NCBI GenBank assembly: GCA_934621485.1
Contig: CAKTUS010000020.1
Coordinates: 1 to 36,384, forward strand
Direction of reading: 5' to 3'
DNA length: 36,384 bases
Source: an uncultured Clostridia bacterium
GTDB taxonomy: Bacteria > Bacillota > Clostridia > Christensenellales > Aristaeellaceae
Shown one piece after another: positions 8,046 to 14,860 of this stretch (position 1 is the first letter of the stretch; every line of letters starts with the position of its first letter). Under the pieces are notes generated by a model. It ran no database searches, was not told where the DNA came from, and was given only the letters and a program-made list of their open reading frames with translations. A program made the translations under genes and the position numbers.

Positions 8046-9248
8046 ATGCGCGTATTCCAGCTCAACACTTTTTGCGGTGTGAAAAGCACCGGGCGTATTG
8101 CGGCGGAGATTGCCAAGCTGGTTCAGGCAGATGGGGGAGAGTGCCGCATCGGATATGGCGTTCAGGGCATTTCGCCAGATTCTGAGCCTTTTGCCTACCG
8201 AATCGGTACCCCCATGGAGCGCAAAGTGCATGGCGCCATACGAAAATTGACAGACGCCGAGGGCTACGGCAGCCATTGGGGGACCCGGCGGCTGATACAG
8301 GAAATGGATTGCTTTGCGCCGGATGTAATTCATCTGCATAATCTGCACGGCTGTTATGTAAACCTTTCCCTGCTGTTTGGTTATTTGACTCAAACAAAGA
8401 AGCCGGTTGTGTGGACATTACACGATTGTTGGCCCTTTACGGGGCATTGCGCCTATTTTGATTATGTGAATTGCCGTCGTTGGCAGTCACAATGTCGAAA
8501 CTGCCCTCAAAAAACCAGCTATCCCATTTGCGTGGGTCCCAGCGGAGCCAGGCGTAACTTTCACCACAAAAAGCGCCTGTTTACCCAAGTAGACAGGTTG
8601 ACCTTTGTTGCGCCCTGCCAGTGGATGACCAAGCCGCTGAGACAGTCTTTTTTGGCAAAATACCCGGTGCGTGTGATTGCAAACGGCGTGAATTTGGAAG
8701 TTTTTCGCCCAATTTCCAGTACCATTGCAAGCCGCTATGGCATCAACGGGCGAAAAATTGTGCTGGCTGTGGCTGCGGAATGGGATGAACGGAAGGGATT
8801 GCGCTATTTAATAGAGGCCGCCCAAAAGCTGGGAACGGAATACTGCTTTGTGGTTATCGGACTCTCAGAAAGCCAAATAGCCGCTTTGCCGAAACAGATG
8901 CTTGGTATTGCGCATACCCAAAACCAGCAGGAGCTGGCGGCTTGGTACACGGCGGCCGATTGTTTGGCCAATCCAACGCTGGAGGACAACATGCCCATGG
9001 TGAATCTGGAAGCCTTGGCCTGCGGCACGCCAGTAGCCGTATTTGAAACGGGCGGCTGTCCGGAGGCAGTGGGGGAATGTGGAATTGTGACGCCTCAAGG
9101 AGATCTGGATGCTTTCTGCAAAGCAATTGACCAGCTATGCCGTCAAAAGCCATCGCTGACGCGCGGCTGTCTGCAAAGAGCGCAGCTGTTTGATTGCAAA
9201 CGGACATTCCAATCCTATTTGGATTTATATAAGGAGCTATGTCCATGA
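8046..9248 (+). CDS. Glycosyltransferase family 4 with cysteine-rich insert
   Basis: Second of three tandem transferases, 400 residues, GT-B fold. The motif LHNLHGCYVNL, followed by WTLHDCWPFTGHCAYF and a cluster of cysteines (CRRWQSQCRNCPQ), is a recognisable signature of a GT4 subgroup found in exopolysaccharide clusters (WcaL/colanic-acid-like). The C-terminal half has VAAEWDERKGLRYLIEAA, NPTLEDNMPMVNLEALACG and the donor-site ETGGCPEAVG. The stop codon at 9246-9248 overlaps the ATG of the next gene as ATGA, so the two are probably translationally coupled. The sugar specificity is unknown. Confidence 0.87.
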   Translation: MRVFQLNTFCGVKSTGRIAAEIAKLVQADGGECRIGYGVQGISPDSEPFAYRIGTPMERKVHGAIRKLTDAEGYGSHWGTRRLIQEMDCFAPDVIHLHNLHGCYVNLSLLFGYLTQTKKPVVWTLHDCWPFTGHCAYFDYVNCRRWQSQCRNCPQKTSYPICVGPSGARRNFHHKKRLFTQVDRLTFVAPCQWMTKPLRQSFLAKYPVRVIANGVNLEVFRPISSTIASRYGINGRKIVLAVAAEWDERKGLRYLIEAAQKLGTEYCFVVIGLSESQIAALPKQMLGIAHTQNQQELAAWYTAADCLANPTLEDNMPMVNLEALACGTPVAVFETGGCPEAVGECGIVTPQGDLDAFCKAIDQLCRQKPSLTRGCLQRAQLFDCKRTFQSYLDLYKELCP

Positions 9249-10441
9249 ATGTGCTGATGCTGACCCTGCTGTATCCACAAGACCAAATAGAAGAAGCGCG
9301 CTCAAATGCAAAGGATAAAATCCAAAACCAGATCAACAGCTATCAGTATGCCTATATAGCGGGCATCCGGCAGCAGCTTCGTTCTGGCGAAAGCCTCAGC
9401 ATTGTCAATTGCCTTCCGGTTGGTATCTTCCCGCTGCAATATCGAAAGCCCTGGATTTCAAAGGGCTGGCATGATGAAAAAAGCATCTGGAATCTTTCTT
9501 GCCTGAATGTGCCCCCTTGGAAGCAGGCCATGCGCAGACGGGCAGCAGCAGCAGCGCTGGAAACCTGGTTGAAAAAAAGTGTCGAAAACCGTACCGTATT
9601 GATTTATACGTTATATTTGCCTTATCTGCAAGCTGTAGCATCCCTTCAAGCAAAGTATCTTGATATGAAAGCCACCGTCATCGTTACGGATTTGCCAAAC
9701 GACTTGGGGTTACCTACAGGACGCAAAGGGCTGATGAAGAAGCTGGAATACAGGCTTGGAAAAGCCAGTATGGAGCTTTGTAAGCGTATGGACGGATATG
9801 TCCTGTTAACACGGCCCATGGCGGAAGCGTTAGAGGTTGGGCAAAAGCCGTATCTTGTCATGGAAGGGCTGATTCAAGAAACCAGCAATACAATTCAGTC
9901 TGTAGAAATCCAAAACAGCGTGCTCTATACCGGCACGCTGGAAACGGAATTGGGGATTGGCGAACTGCTGACGGCCTTTGCCCAAATGCCGGAAACAGAA
10001 CTGTGGATTTGCGGACAAGGCGGCGCACAAAACGCAGTGGAGGAAGCGGCAAAGCGGCATCCCAACATTCGGTATTTTGGCCTTGTGCCCAGGGAACAGG
10101 CGTTAAAGCTGCAAAGACAGGCCGCCTGCCTGATAAACCCGCGGCCTTCCTCCGGTTTGTTTACGCGCTATTCCTTTCCAAGCAAAACCCTGGAGTATAT
10201 GCGTTCCGGCAAACCGGTGCTGTGCTATCGTCTGGAAGGAATACCGGAAGACTATGATCCCTATCTTTGCTATATCGACGGCAGGGGAGCCGAAGGAATC
10301 CAAGCCGCCGTTCGAGCGATGATGAGCCGAACGCCCCAGGAGCGTGCCAAACTTGGCGAAGCGGCCAGAACCTATGTCATGACCCATAAGACTCCTGCCG
10401 TGCAGGGCAAGCGCCTTTGCGATTTTTTGCGTAGCCTTTAA
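9245..10441 (+). CDS. Glycosyltransferase family 4 (third in tandem)
   Basis: Third transferase, 398 residues. The ATG at 9245 is preferred over the in-frame ATG at 9239 because AAGGAG (9231-9236) is then eight bases away and the gene starts in an ATGA overlap with its predecessor. The N-terminal half is divergent, with a lysine/glutamine-rich opening. The C-terminal half is clearly GT-B: VLYTGTLETELGIGELL, ELWICGQGG, FGLVPREQALKLQ, NPRPSSGLFTRYSFPSKTLEYM and a final SGKPVLCY. The segment FPSKTLEYM with GLFTRYS matches polysaccharide glycosyltransferases of gut Firmicutes. Its stop overlaps by three bases the stop of the convergent orphan gene on the minus strand. Confidence 0.84.
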   Translation: MNVLMLTLLYPQDQIEEARSNAKDKIQNQINSYQYAYIAGIRQQLRSGESLSIVNCLPVGIFPLQYRKPWISKGWHDEKSIWNLSCLNVPPWKQAMRRRAAAAALETWLKKSVENRTVLIYTLYLPYLQAVASLQAKYLDMKATVIVTDLPNDLGLPTGRKGLMKKLEYRLGKASMELCKRMDGYVLLTRPMAEALEVGQKPYLVMEGLIQETSNTIQSVEIQNSVLYTGTLETELGIGELLTAFAQMPETELWICGQGGAQNAVEEAAKRHPNIRYFGLVPREQALKLQRQAACLINPRPSSGLFTRYSFPSKTLEYMRSGKPVLCYRLEGIPEDYDPYLCYIDGRGAEGIQAAVRAMMSRTPQERAKLGEAARTYVMTHKTPAVQGKRLCDFLRSL

Positions 10442-10758
10442 TCGATGTGGCTATGGTATCGGGTTGTGTTCATTTCCGCCTGCTTCATGCGGGCAATAAC
10501 GGCGTCATATTGACTATGACGAGTTTTTTGAAAATCGGAATATACCCGCGGAACCTCAGGGGGCGGCTCGGGAAAGCGGCGGGGAATAGGGGAGTCCTGC
10601 CCTTTTTGCAAAGGTTCTTCCGCCTTAGCGGGCGCTTCAGGCGGCGCGGCGTCTACAGCGCCTTGTATGTAGGGTAAGCGAATGGTTTGGTACTCCAGCC
10701 ATTTGATTTGTTTTTCATCCCCGGTTAGCGCGGCAAAGGGCGATAGATTACGGCTCAT
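10438..10758 (-). CDS. Orphan 106-residue proline-rich protein
   Basis: I do not recognise this protein. The start at 10758 is chosen because the minus strand has AAAGGAGG eight bases upstream of that ATG; the reading frame also stays open upstream without coding character. The N-terminal third (SPFAALTGDEKQIKWLEYQTIRLPY) looks globular. Residues 35-70 are low complexity with many Pro, Glu, Lys and Ala residues. The C-terminus is charged (YDAVIARMKQAEMNTTRYH). There is no signal peptide or membrane segment. It is convergent with the last glycosyltransferase, and the two stop codons overlap. The good ribosome binding site argues that it is real, but lineage restriction or a spurious ORF remains possible. 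Confidence 0.55.
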   Translation of the reverse strand: MSRNLSPFAALTGDEKQIKWLEYQTIRLPYIQGAVDAAPPEAPAKAEEPLQKGQDSPIPRRFPEPPPEVPRVYSDFQKTRHSQYDAVIARMKQAEMNTTRYHSHID

Positions 10759-10824
10759 GAACATTTCCTCCTTTTCAACAGCGTCCACGCTTTCAGCGTA
10801 TGGAAAAGGAGCAATACTGTGCAA

Positions 10825-10850
10825 TAAAAAAGCGGCGAAACGCCGCTTCA
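10825..10850 (-). terminator. Rho-independent terminator-like hairpin (palindrome copy 1)
   Basis: On the minus strand the sequence reads AAGCGGCG TTT CGCCGCTT followed by a run of T, the classic intrinsic terminator form. It would stop minus-strand transcripts coming from lexA-mgtC before they enter the orphan gene. The same hairpin recurs at 10984-11008 without the T-run. Confidence 0.6.
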
Positions 10851-10983
10851 GGCCGTCAAAAAAGAGAGAGGCGGGAGGCACTGCCTCCTGCCGTGGTTTT
10901 TAAGCCTTGTACCGAAACACTTTTTCCGTGAACCAGCAGCCTTGCTTGCGGGCGTGCGCGCTCCTATAGGGTCTTTCGACAGT

Positions 10984-11008
10984 CTGAAGCGGCGAAACGC
11001 CGCTTCAG
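10984..11008. repeat. 25-base perfect palindrome, second copy
   Basis: CTGAAGCGGCG AAA CGCCGCTTCAG: two perfect 11-base arms around a three-base loop. The inner 19 bases plus the flanking CAG are shared with the hairpin at 10830-10851. It has no adjacent T-run, so it is not a good terminator. Two copies 150 bases apart suggest a REP-like or dispersed palindromic element, or a duplication of the terminator. Confidence 0.6.
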
Positions 11009-11368
11009 CCAATTGGAAAACCGGTTGATGATAGTGCTCCCTTGCCTACACACCCATCTTGCAAAAAAACGCTCTGAAAACCAGAGGGCACAGCCTCCTT
11101 CCGCGCAAAGCAAGGGTTTGGTAAGTGAAGTCTCAAAATCTGCGTCCAAAAGCGGCACGGATGAAAAGCGACATACTGAAAAGAAAACGAATCAATTCCC
11201 ACCCGTTTCTCGCCTGTAAGGGGAGTGCAATTGCCTGAAAGTTTTTGAAGCGCGGATGCAACCGCCGTTAGTATCTGACAGCAGTCAATCAAGACAAGAA
11301 TGATGCCAAGACACAGCAATTGAGTGGCAAAGCACTTTGCCTGTGAACTTGTGTGTACGGGCGCTCAG

Positions 11369-12055
11369 TTAAATGTTTCGTGTACGTATGCCTTGAATGT
11401 TGGCATACTCGGACAGTTTGTTTACGATGTCCTTGTATGTCGTTTTCCCCGGCATATCCAGGGTATAAATATTGGTATACAGGTTATACTTTCCCTTGTT
11501 CTCCACGTGGAAGTCGATGTCCAGCACCTTTACGCCAATGCTTTGAAAATACTCATTGATGAAAGCAATGGTTTCTACCCGGTGAATGAACTTCACCTCC
11601 ACATGCTTTACGGCGTTTACACGCACCACGCGCTGAAGCAGAGACAGGGTAACAATGACGATTACGCAACCGGCAATGGCGATGGCGTAATAGCCCATGC
11701 CAACCGCCAGGCCCAGGCAGGCGACGTTCCACAAAGAGGCGGCTGTGGTCAGACCGGCGATTTTCTTCTGGCTGATGAAAATGGTACCCGCACCCAAAAA
11801 GCCGATACCGCTGATTACCTGGGCGCTGATGCGGCCGTAGCTGACGGCAATGCCGGTGCTTTCGTTGTTCATATTCAGGGTAATGGTATCGGCAATCATC
11901 AGGCTTTCCATAATGGCGATAATGGATGCGCCAACACACACCAATACATGGGTGCGCATACCTGCCGGACGGTTTTTGCGTTCGCGCTCAATGCCGATGA
12001 TACAGCCAATAACCACAGCCAACAGCAGTCGAAGTCCCTGCTCCCAAAATGCCAT
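11369..12055 (-). CDS. MgtC/SapB family membrane protein
   Basis: A 228-residue integral membrane protein of the MgtC/SapB family; members are linked to magnesium limitation and to control of membrane ATPases, though the activity is not settled. The N-terminal part has about four hydrophobic segments and the family hallmarks GIERERKNRPAGMRTH (residues 21-36) and GIGFLGAGTIF near residue 95. Residues 145-228 form a soluble ACT-like C-terminal domain. The start has AAGGAG upstream and lies 24 bases after the lexA stop on the same strand, so lexA and this gene are probably co-transcribed. That would place it under SOS control. Family assignment is firm; the physiological role is not. Confidence 0.9.
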   Translation of the reverse strand: MAFWEQGLRLLLAVVIGCIIGIERERKNRPAGMRTHVLVCVGASIIAIMESLMIADTITLNMNNESTGIAVSYGRISAQVISGIGFLGAGTIFISQKKIAGLTTAASLWNVACLGLAVGMGYYAIAIAGCVIVIVTLSLLQRVVRVNAVKHVEVKFIHRVETIAFINEYFQSIGVKVLDIDFHVENKGKYNLYTNIYTLDMPGKTTYKDIVNKLSEYANIQGIRTRNI

Positions 12056-12079
12056 GGCGTTTCAGCTCCTTACGATAGA

Positions 12080-12688
12080 TTAAAAGATGCGGTAAAGGGA
12101 TACAACCTTGCCAAGAATGGTTACTTCTGGAACAATAATGGGCTTCATCGTAGGGTTTTCCGGCTGCAAACGAAAAACGCCGTTTTCCTTGTAGAAGCGC
12201 TTTACCGTAGCCTCGTCCTCAATCATGGCAATGACGATGTCCCCATGATAAGCCACGTTTTGTTTTCTGACAACCACAAAATCGCCGTCCATAATGCCGG
12301 CTTCAATCATGCTTTCGCCACTGACGGACAAAATGTAATGCTCCCCTTCGCCCAGCATGGCCTGAGGCAGCGCAATATAGTCCTCAATGTTTTCCGTAGC
12401 GGTAATGGGAACGCCAGCCGTTACCTTACCTACCACCGGCACCTGCACCATATCGGTACGGTACATTTGATGATCGCTGGGAACGGAAATGGCCCGCGGC
12501 TTCATGGAATCACGGTAAAGCAGGCCTTTTTTTTCCAAACGAATCAAATGCCCATGCACGGTTGAAGTGCTTTTGAGCCCGGTCGCTTCGCAAATTTCGC
12601 GAACCGATGGGGGATAGCCCTTTTGAAGCGTTGCTTTTTCAATATACGCAAGGATTTTGGCCTGCGTGTCGCCACGGGGATTGCTCAT
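12080..12688 (-). CDS. lexA: LexA, SOS-response transcriptional repressor
   Basis: Repressor of DNA-damage genes that cleaves itself when bound to RecA filaments. The 202-residue length is typical. The N-terminal winged helix (residues 1-65) contains PPSVREICEATGLKSTSTVHGHL. The self-cleavage bond is Ala91-Gly92 in GKVTAGVP, and the serine-lysine dyad is Ser126 (SVSGESM) and Lys163 (EATVKRF). All are present, so it should be a functional autoprotease. AAGGAGG precedes the start. A perfect Firmicutes LexA box lies directly upstream of its promoter, indicating autoregulation. The next gene on the strand is the mgtC homologue. Confidence 0.97.
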   Translation of the reverse strand: MSNPRGDTQAKILAYIEKATLQKGYPPSVREICEATGLKSTSTVHGHLIRLEKKGLLYRDSMKPRAISVPSDHQMYRTDMVQVPVVGKVTAGVPITATENIEDYIALPQAMLGEGEHYILSVSGESMIEAGIMDGDFVVVRKQNVAYHGDIVIAMIEDEATVKRFYKENGVFRLQPENPTMKPIIVPEVTILGKVVSLYRIF

Positions 12689-12725
12689 AACGCTTCCTCC
12701 TTATGTTTTCTTTTCATCCAGCAAA

Positions 12726-12755
12726 AGCATACCACAAAAGCCATTGTTTTGGCAA
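12726..12755 (-). promoter_or_regulatory. lexA promoter
   Basis: On the minus strand, TTGCCA (12750-12755), an 18-base spacer, then TATGCT (12726-12731). The predicted transcript starts about 30 bases before the lexA ATG. The LexA box ends eight bases upstream of the -35 element. Confidence 0.65.
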
Positions 12756-12763
12756 GAGATTTG

Positions 12764-12777
12764 CGAACAAATGTTTC
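12764..12777. promoter_or_regulatory. LexA operator (SOS box)
   Basis: CGAACAAATGTTTC matches the Gram-positive LexA consensus CGAACRNRYGTTYC at all 14 positions. It sits between the recombinase gene and lexA, just upstream of the lexA -35 element, as expected for autoregulation. The downstream mgtC gene would share this control. Confidence 0.88.
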
Positions 12778-12785
12778 TGTTTTGA

Positions 12786-13877
12786 TTATTCTTTTTCATC
12801 ATGAAACATTTTAGGCAAATGCGTATTTTGAGCAGCCTGTCTGCGGCGCTGGTCGCTCATGGCTGCGTAGTGCTTTCGGGTGGTGTTTACGTCTGCATGG
12901 CCCAATGCTTCGGCAACCAGATAAATATCTTCGGTTTCATGGTACAGCCTGGTTGCATACGTACTGCGCAGTTTATGAGGACTCATACGTTTTTTGAGAG
13001 GAACCGCCAAAGCGCAATACTTTTTGACCATTTTTTGCACGGCGCGCTGGGTGATGCGCTTGCGTTGAAGCGATAAAAACAGCGCAGGCGCATCCTCTGT
13101 GGTTAATGGCTTGATTTGCTTACGCTCCTCCAAATAGGCTTTCAGCGCATCCGCTACTTCCTGAGGGAAATATAAAATCACCTGGTTGCCGCCCTTGCGC
13201 GTGACCAGTACGGCGTTGGTTTGAAAATCCAGGTCATCCATGTTGATGCCCACACATTCGCTCACCCGGATTCCGGTGCCAAGAAACAGCATCAAAATTG
13301 CGTAGTCCCGGGCGTGGGTATGCTTATGAAAGCTTTGCTGCGTTTTGGTAAGCTCTGAACCATCGTCCGCTATGCTCAGCAGCCGCTCCACCTCGGGGCC
13401 AATCAAATAAAGAATAGGCTTTTCATGGAGCTTAGGCAGGGAAACCAATGCCGCTACATTTCCGCTGATACGCTCATTTTTAAATAAAAAGTCGAAAAAG
13501 GAACGCAGCGAGGAAAGCTTGCGCATAACGCCACATTCATGATTGCGAAGCACTTTTTGATCTTCCCCTGAAACTGCATCTTTGAAATACAGCGTCAGGT
13601 AGTCCGCATAGCCGTTTAGTTCTTTAGCGGAAAAATGTCCCAAGTCATCGTCGGTCCAGTCGGCGGGCTTTTTATCGGCAAAATAGGGCAATTCCTTGAC
13701 GGCATAATCGCAGAATGTTTGCAAATCGATGGTGTAAGCCATGCGTGTTAACGGACTGGTGGTCATGGCGATGCTGTTAATAAAATCAGTACAGGCGATG
13801 GGCAGTTCATGCAGCATTTTCCGGATCTTTTCGGTGCGTTCGGCGTTAAGCTGCTCTTGATAGTTCATGGTAGCCAT
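12786..13877 (-). CDS. Tyrosine recombinase, XerS-like single-recombinase type
   Basis: A 363-residue site-specific tyrosine recombinase. The catalytic set is complete: Arg204 (TGIRVSE), Lys228 (VTRKGG), His301 and Arg304 (PHKLRSTYATR), His327 (LGHADV) and Tyr337 (KHYAAM). Residues 30-155 form the SAM-like core-binding domain. It is longer than XerC or XerD (about 300 residues) and close to XerS of streptococci (about 356). It shares with XerS the stretch TRKGG, a motif of the type KMVxKY, and xPHKLRxTxATRLY. AGGAGGG precedes the ATG; a second ATG is three codons in. No phage or transposon genes are nearby, and the neighbours are lexA and rnhA, so a housekeeping role in chromosome-dimer resolution is more likely than mobile-element integration. 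A 34-bp palindrome lies in its leader. Confidence 0.85.
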   Translation of the reverse strand: MATMNYQEQLNAERTEKIRKMLHELPIACTDFINSIAMTTSPLTRMAYTIDLQTFCDYAVKELPYFADKKPADWTDDDLGHFSAKELNGYADYLTLYFKDAVSGEDQKVLRNHECGVMRKLSSLRSFFDFLFKNERISGNVAALVSLPKLHEKPILYLIGPEVERLLSIADDGSELTKTQQSFHKHTHARDYAILMLFLGTGIRVSECVGINMDDLDFQTNAVLVTRKGGNQVILYFPQEVADALKAYLEERKQIKPLTTEDAPALFLSLQRKRITQRAVQKMVKKYCALAVPLKKRMSPHKLRSTYATRLYHETEDIYLVAEALGHADVNTTRKHYAAMSDQRRRQAAQNTHLPKMFHDEKE

Positions 13878-13897
13878 TTTTCCCTCCTGATGACCAT

Positions 13898-13931
13898 AAC
13901 TATTCGTAAAAGTGTTCTTTAGCGAATAGTT
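13898..13931. promoter_or_regulatory. 34-bp palindrome upstream of the recombinase: candidate dif-like site or operator
   Basis: Left arm AACTATTCG (13898-13906) and right arm CGAATAGTT (13923-13931) are perfect 9-base inverted repeats; allowing two mismatches the arms extend to 15 bases around a TGTT centre. Read as a recombination site it has the 13-8-13 layout of a tyrosine-recombinase core. It ends 21 bases before the recombinase ATG and begins at the predicted transcription start. In streptococci and lactococci the XerS site difSL also lies next to xerS. Autoregulatory operator is the main alternative. Confidence 0.55.
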
Positions 13932-13938
13932 TAAGCCT

Positions 13939-13967
13939 AGTATACGCTTCTATGCCCTGCCTGTCAA
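13939..13967 (-). promoter_or_regulatory. Strong housekeeping promoter of the recombinase gene
   Basis: On the minus strand, TTGACA (13962-13967), an exact 17-base spacer and TATACT (13939-13944). This is almost a consensus sigma-A promoter. The expected start point is about 13932, right at the edge of the 34-bp palindrome. Confidence 0.85.
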
Positions 13968-14329
13968 GTGAGTATTTTGAATAAAGGGGTCGAAAACGCT
14001 TGAAGCCTCAAAACAAAACTCCCTCCAAAACAGAAGAAGCGCTTCTGCACGCCTCACAGGCCGTCAACTAGAGGATCGCGCTACCACAAAGACTACGACG
14101 AGACTGTCCCCCACGTTTGAGCGTTGGCTTTATCCTCCTCTTTTTGGGGACGCATTTTCCAGACATCAAAAAAGCTCGCCCTATGGCGAACTTTTCAGAA
14201 CCGAAAGACCATTTTCGAGCAAGCTGAAAACTCTCCGCTTGCTTGCGTGCTGCTACAGTTACAGGCATGATTTCTATCCGCTTCCCGAAGGTTTTCTTTG
14301 ACAAATCGAGATACTCGCAGCAGGATTTC
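13968..14329. other. Non-coding gap between the recombinase promoter and rnhA
   Basis: About 360 bases with no supported gene. The only clear element is the terminator at 14168-14195. The remaining 200 bases near 13970-14160 hold no gene with a ribosome binding site. A frame running from within rnhA to 14068 on the minus strand is arginine-rich and looks spurious. Confidence 0.5.
14168..14195 (-). terminator. Terminator after proC-rnhA
   Basis: On the minus strand, AAAAGTTCGCC, loop ATAG, GGCGAGCTTTT with one mismatch, running into six T. It lies 135 bases after the rnhA stop and separates this unit from the recombinase promoter. Confidence 0.75.
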
Positions 14330-14848
14330 CTATGCCTTCTTCTCCCCTGCCGGCGAAGCAACGCCTGCTTCCTCCTGACCGTTGATGCGGCGGTATTCCT
14401 TGATGGCCGATGTAGCCAACTCGTCGCAACGATTGTTCCATGGATTATCAGCATGGCCCTTCACCTTATGAAAGGTCACCTCGTGCTTTTTGATACGAAT
14501 GATTTGCACGAGCAGTTTCCACAAGTCGCTGTTTTCAACCGGCTGTTTTTTGCTGTTCATCCAGCCGTTGCTCTGCCAATTCTCAATCCAATGCTGGCGG
14601 AAGGCATTTACCGTATAGGCCGAATCAGAATAGACGTCTACTTTACAGGGCTCCTTCAAAGCTCCCAGCCCGCTGATCACCGCAAAAATCTCCATACGGT
14701 TGTTGGTCGTATTCGGCATATGGCCGGACAGTTCTTTGGTTTTTCCATTGTAGTTCAAAATGCAGCCCCAGCCGCCAGGTCCTGGATTGCCGGAGCATGC
14801 GCCGTCAGTATATAACTGAACGGCGCGCTTCGCCTTGCTCTCCGTCAT
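14330..14848 (-). CDS. rnhA: Ribonuclease HI
   Basis: Endonuclease that cuts RNA in RNA-DNA hybrids, removing primers and R-loops. The product is 172 residues, slightly longer than the E. coli enzyme owing to a 20-residue alanine/glutamate-rich tail. The four metal-binding acids are all present: Asp15 (YTDGACSGNPG), Glu53 (NNRMEIFA), Asp75 (YSDSAY) and Asp142 (NNRCDELA), as is the catalytic His in KGHADN. The basic substrate-handle region KHWxEN-like (QHWIENWQSNGW) is also present. It begins 12 bases after the proC stop on the same strand, so the two form a small unit ending at the 14168-14195 terminator. Confidence 0.96.
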   Translation of the reverse strand: MTESKAKRAVQLYTDGACSGNPGPGGWGCILNYNGKTKELSGHMPNTTNNRMEIFAVISGLGALKEPCKVDVYSDSAYTVNAFRQHWIENWQSNGWMNSKKQPVENSDLWKLLVQIIRIKKHEVTFHKVKGHADNPWNNRCDELATSAIKEYRRINGQEEAGVASPAGEKKA

Positions 14849-14860
14849 GGCCGTTCCCCC

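Larger units (their letters stand above)
10759..11368. other. 610-base non-coding stretch with duplicated palindrome
   Basis: No convincing gene lies between the orphan gene and mgtC. What is visible: the terminator hairpin at 10825-10850; a further near-perfect inverted repeat of 11-base arms (GGCGGGAGGCA / TGCCTCCTGCC, 10870-10892) followed on the plus strand by GTGGTTTTT; and a second copy of the AAGCGGCGAAACGCCGCTT palindrome at 10984-11008. Open frames here (for example 11005-11319 minus) have no ribosome binding site and an unnatural composition. The stretch could be decayed DNA, a dispersed repeat or a structured RNA. I cannot match it to a known RNA family. Confidence 0.5.

Noticed and set aside
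11005..11319. 104-codon minus-strand frame in the non-coding stretch
   Set aside because: No ribosome binding site, Cys- and Phe-rich unnatural composition, and it runs into the 10984-11008 palindrome.
11324..12565. 413-codon plus-strand frame across mgtC and lexA
   Set aside because: It spans two conserved minus-strand genes and their intergenic gap; composition typical of an antisense frame.
12786..13877. Phage or transposon integrase
   Set aside because: No excisionase, phage, conjugation or cargo genes and no tRNA attachment target lie nearby; neighbours are housekeeping genes and the sequence resembles the XerS group.
13905..13918. Second LexA box inside the recombinase palindrome
   Set aside because: Only 11 of 14 consensus positions match and two mismatches fall in the key GAAC half; kept only as a remark in the autoregulation finding.
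10847..14065. Shared 11-mer CAGGCCGTCAA in the two non-coding gaps (near 10849 and near 14057)
   Set aside because: Too short to be meaningful without flanking similarity; the surrounding sequences do not align.
14068..14454. 128-codon minus-strand frame downstream of rnhA
   Set aside because: It overlaps the end of rnhA in another frame and crosses the terminator at 14168-14195; very basic and featureless.
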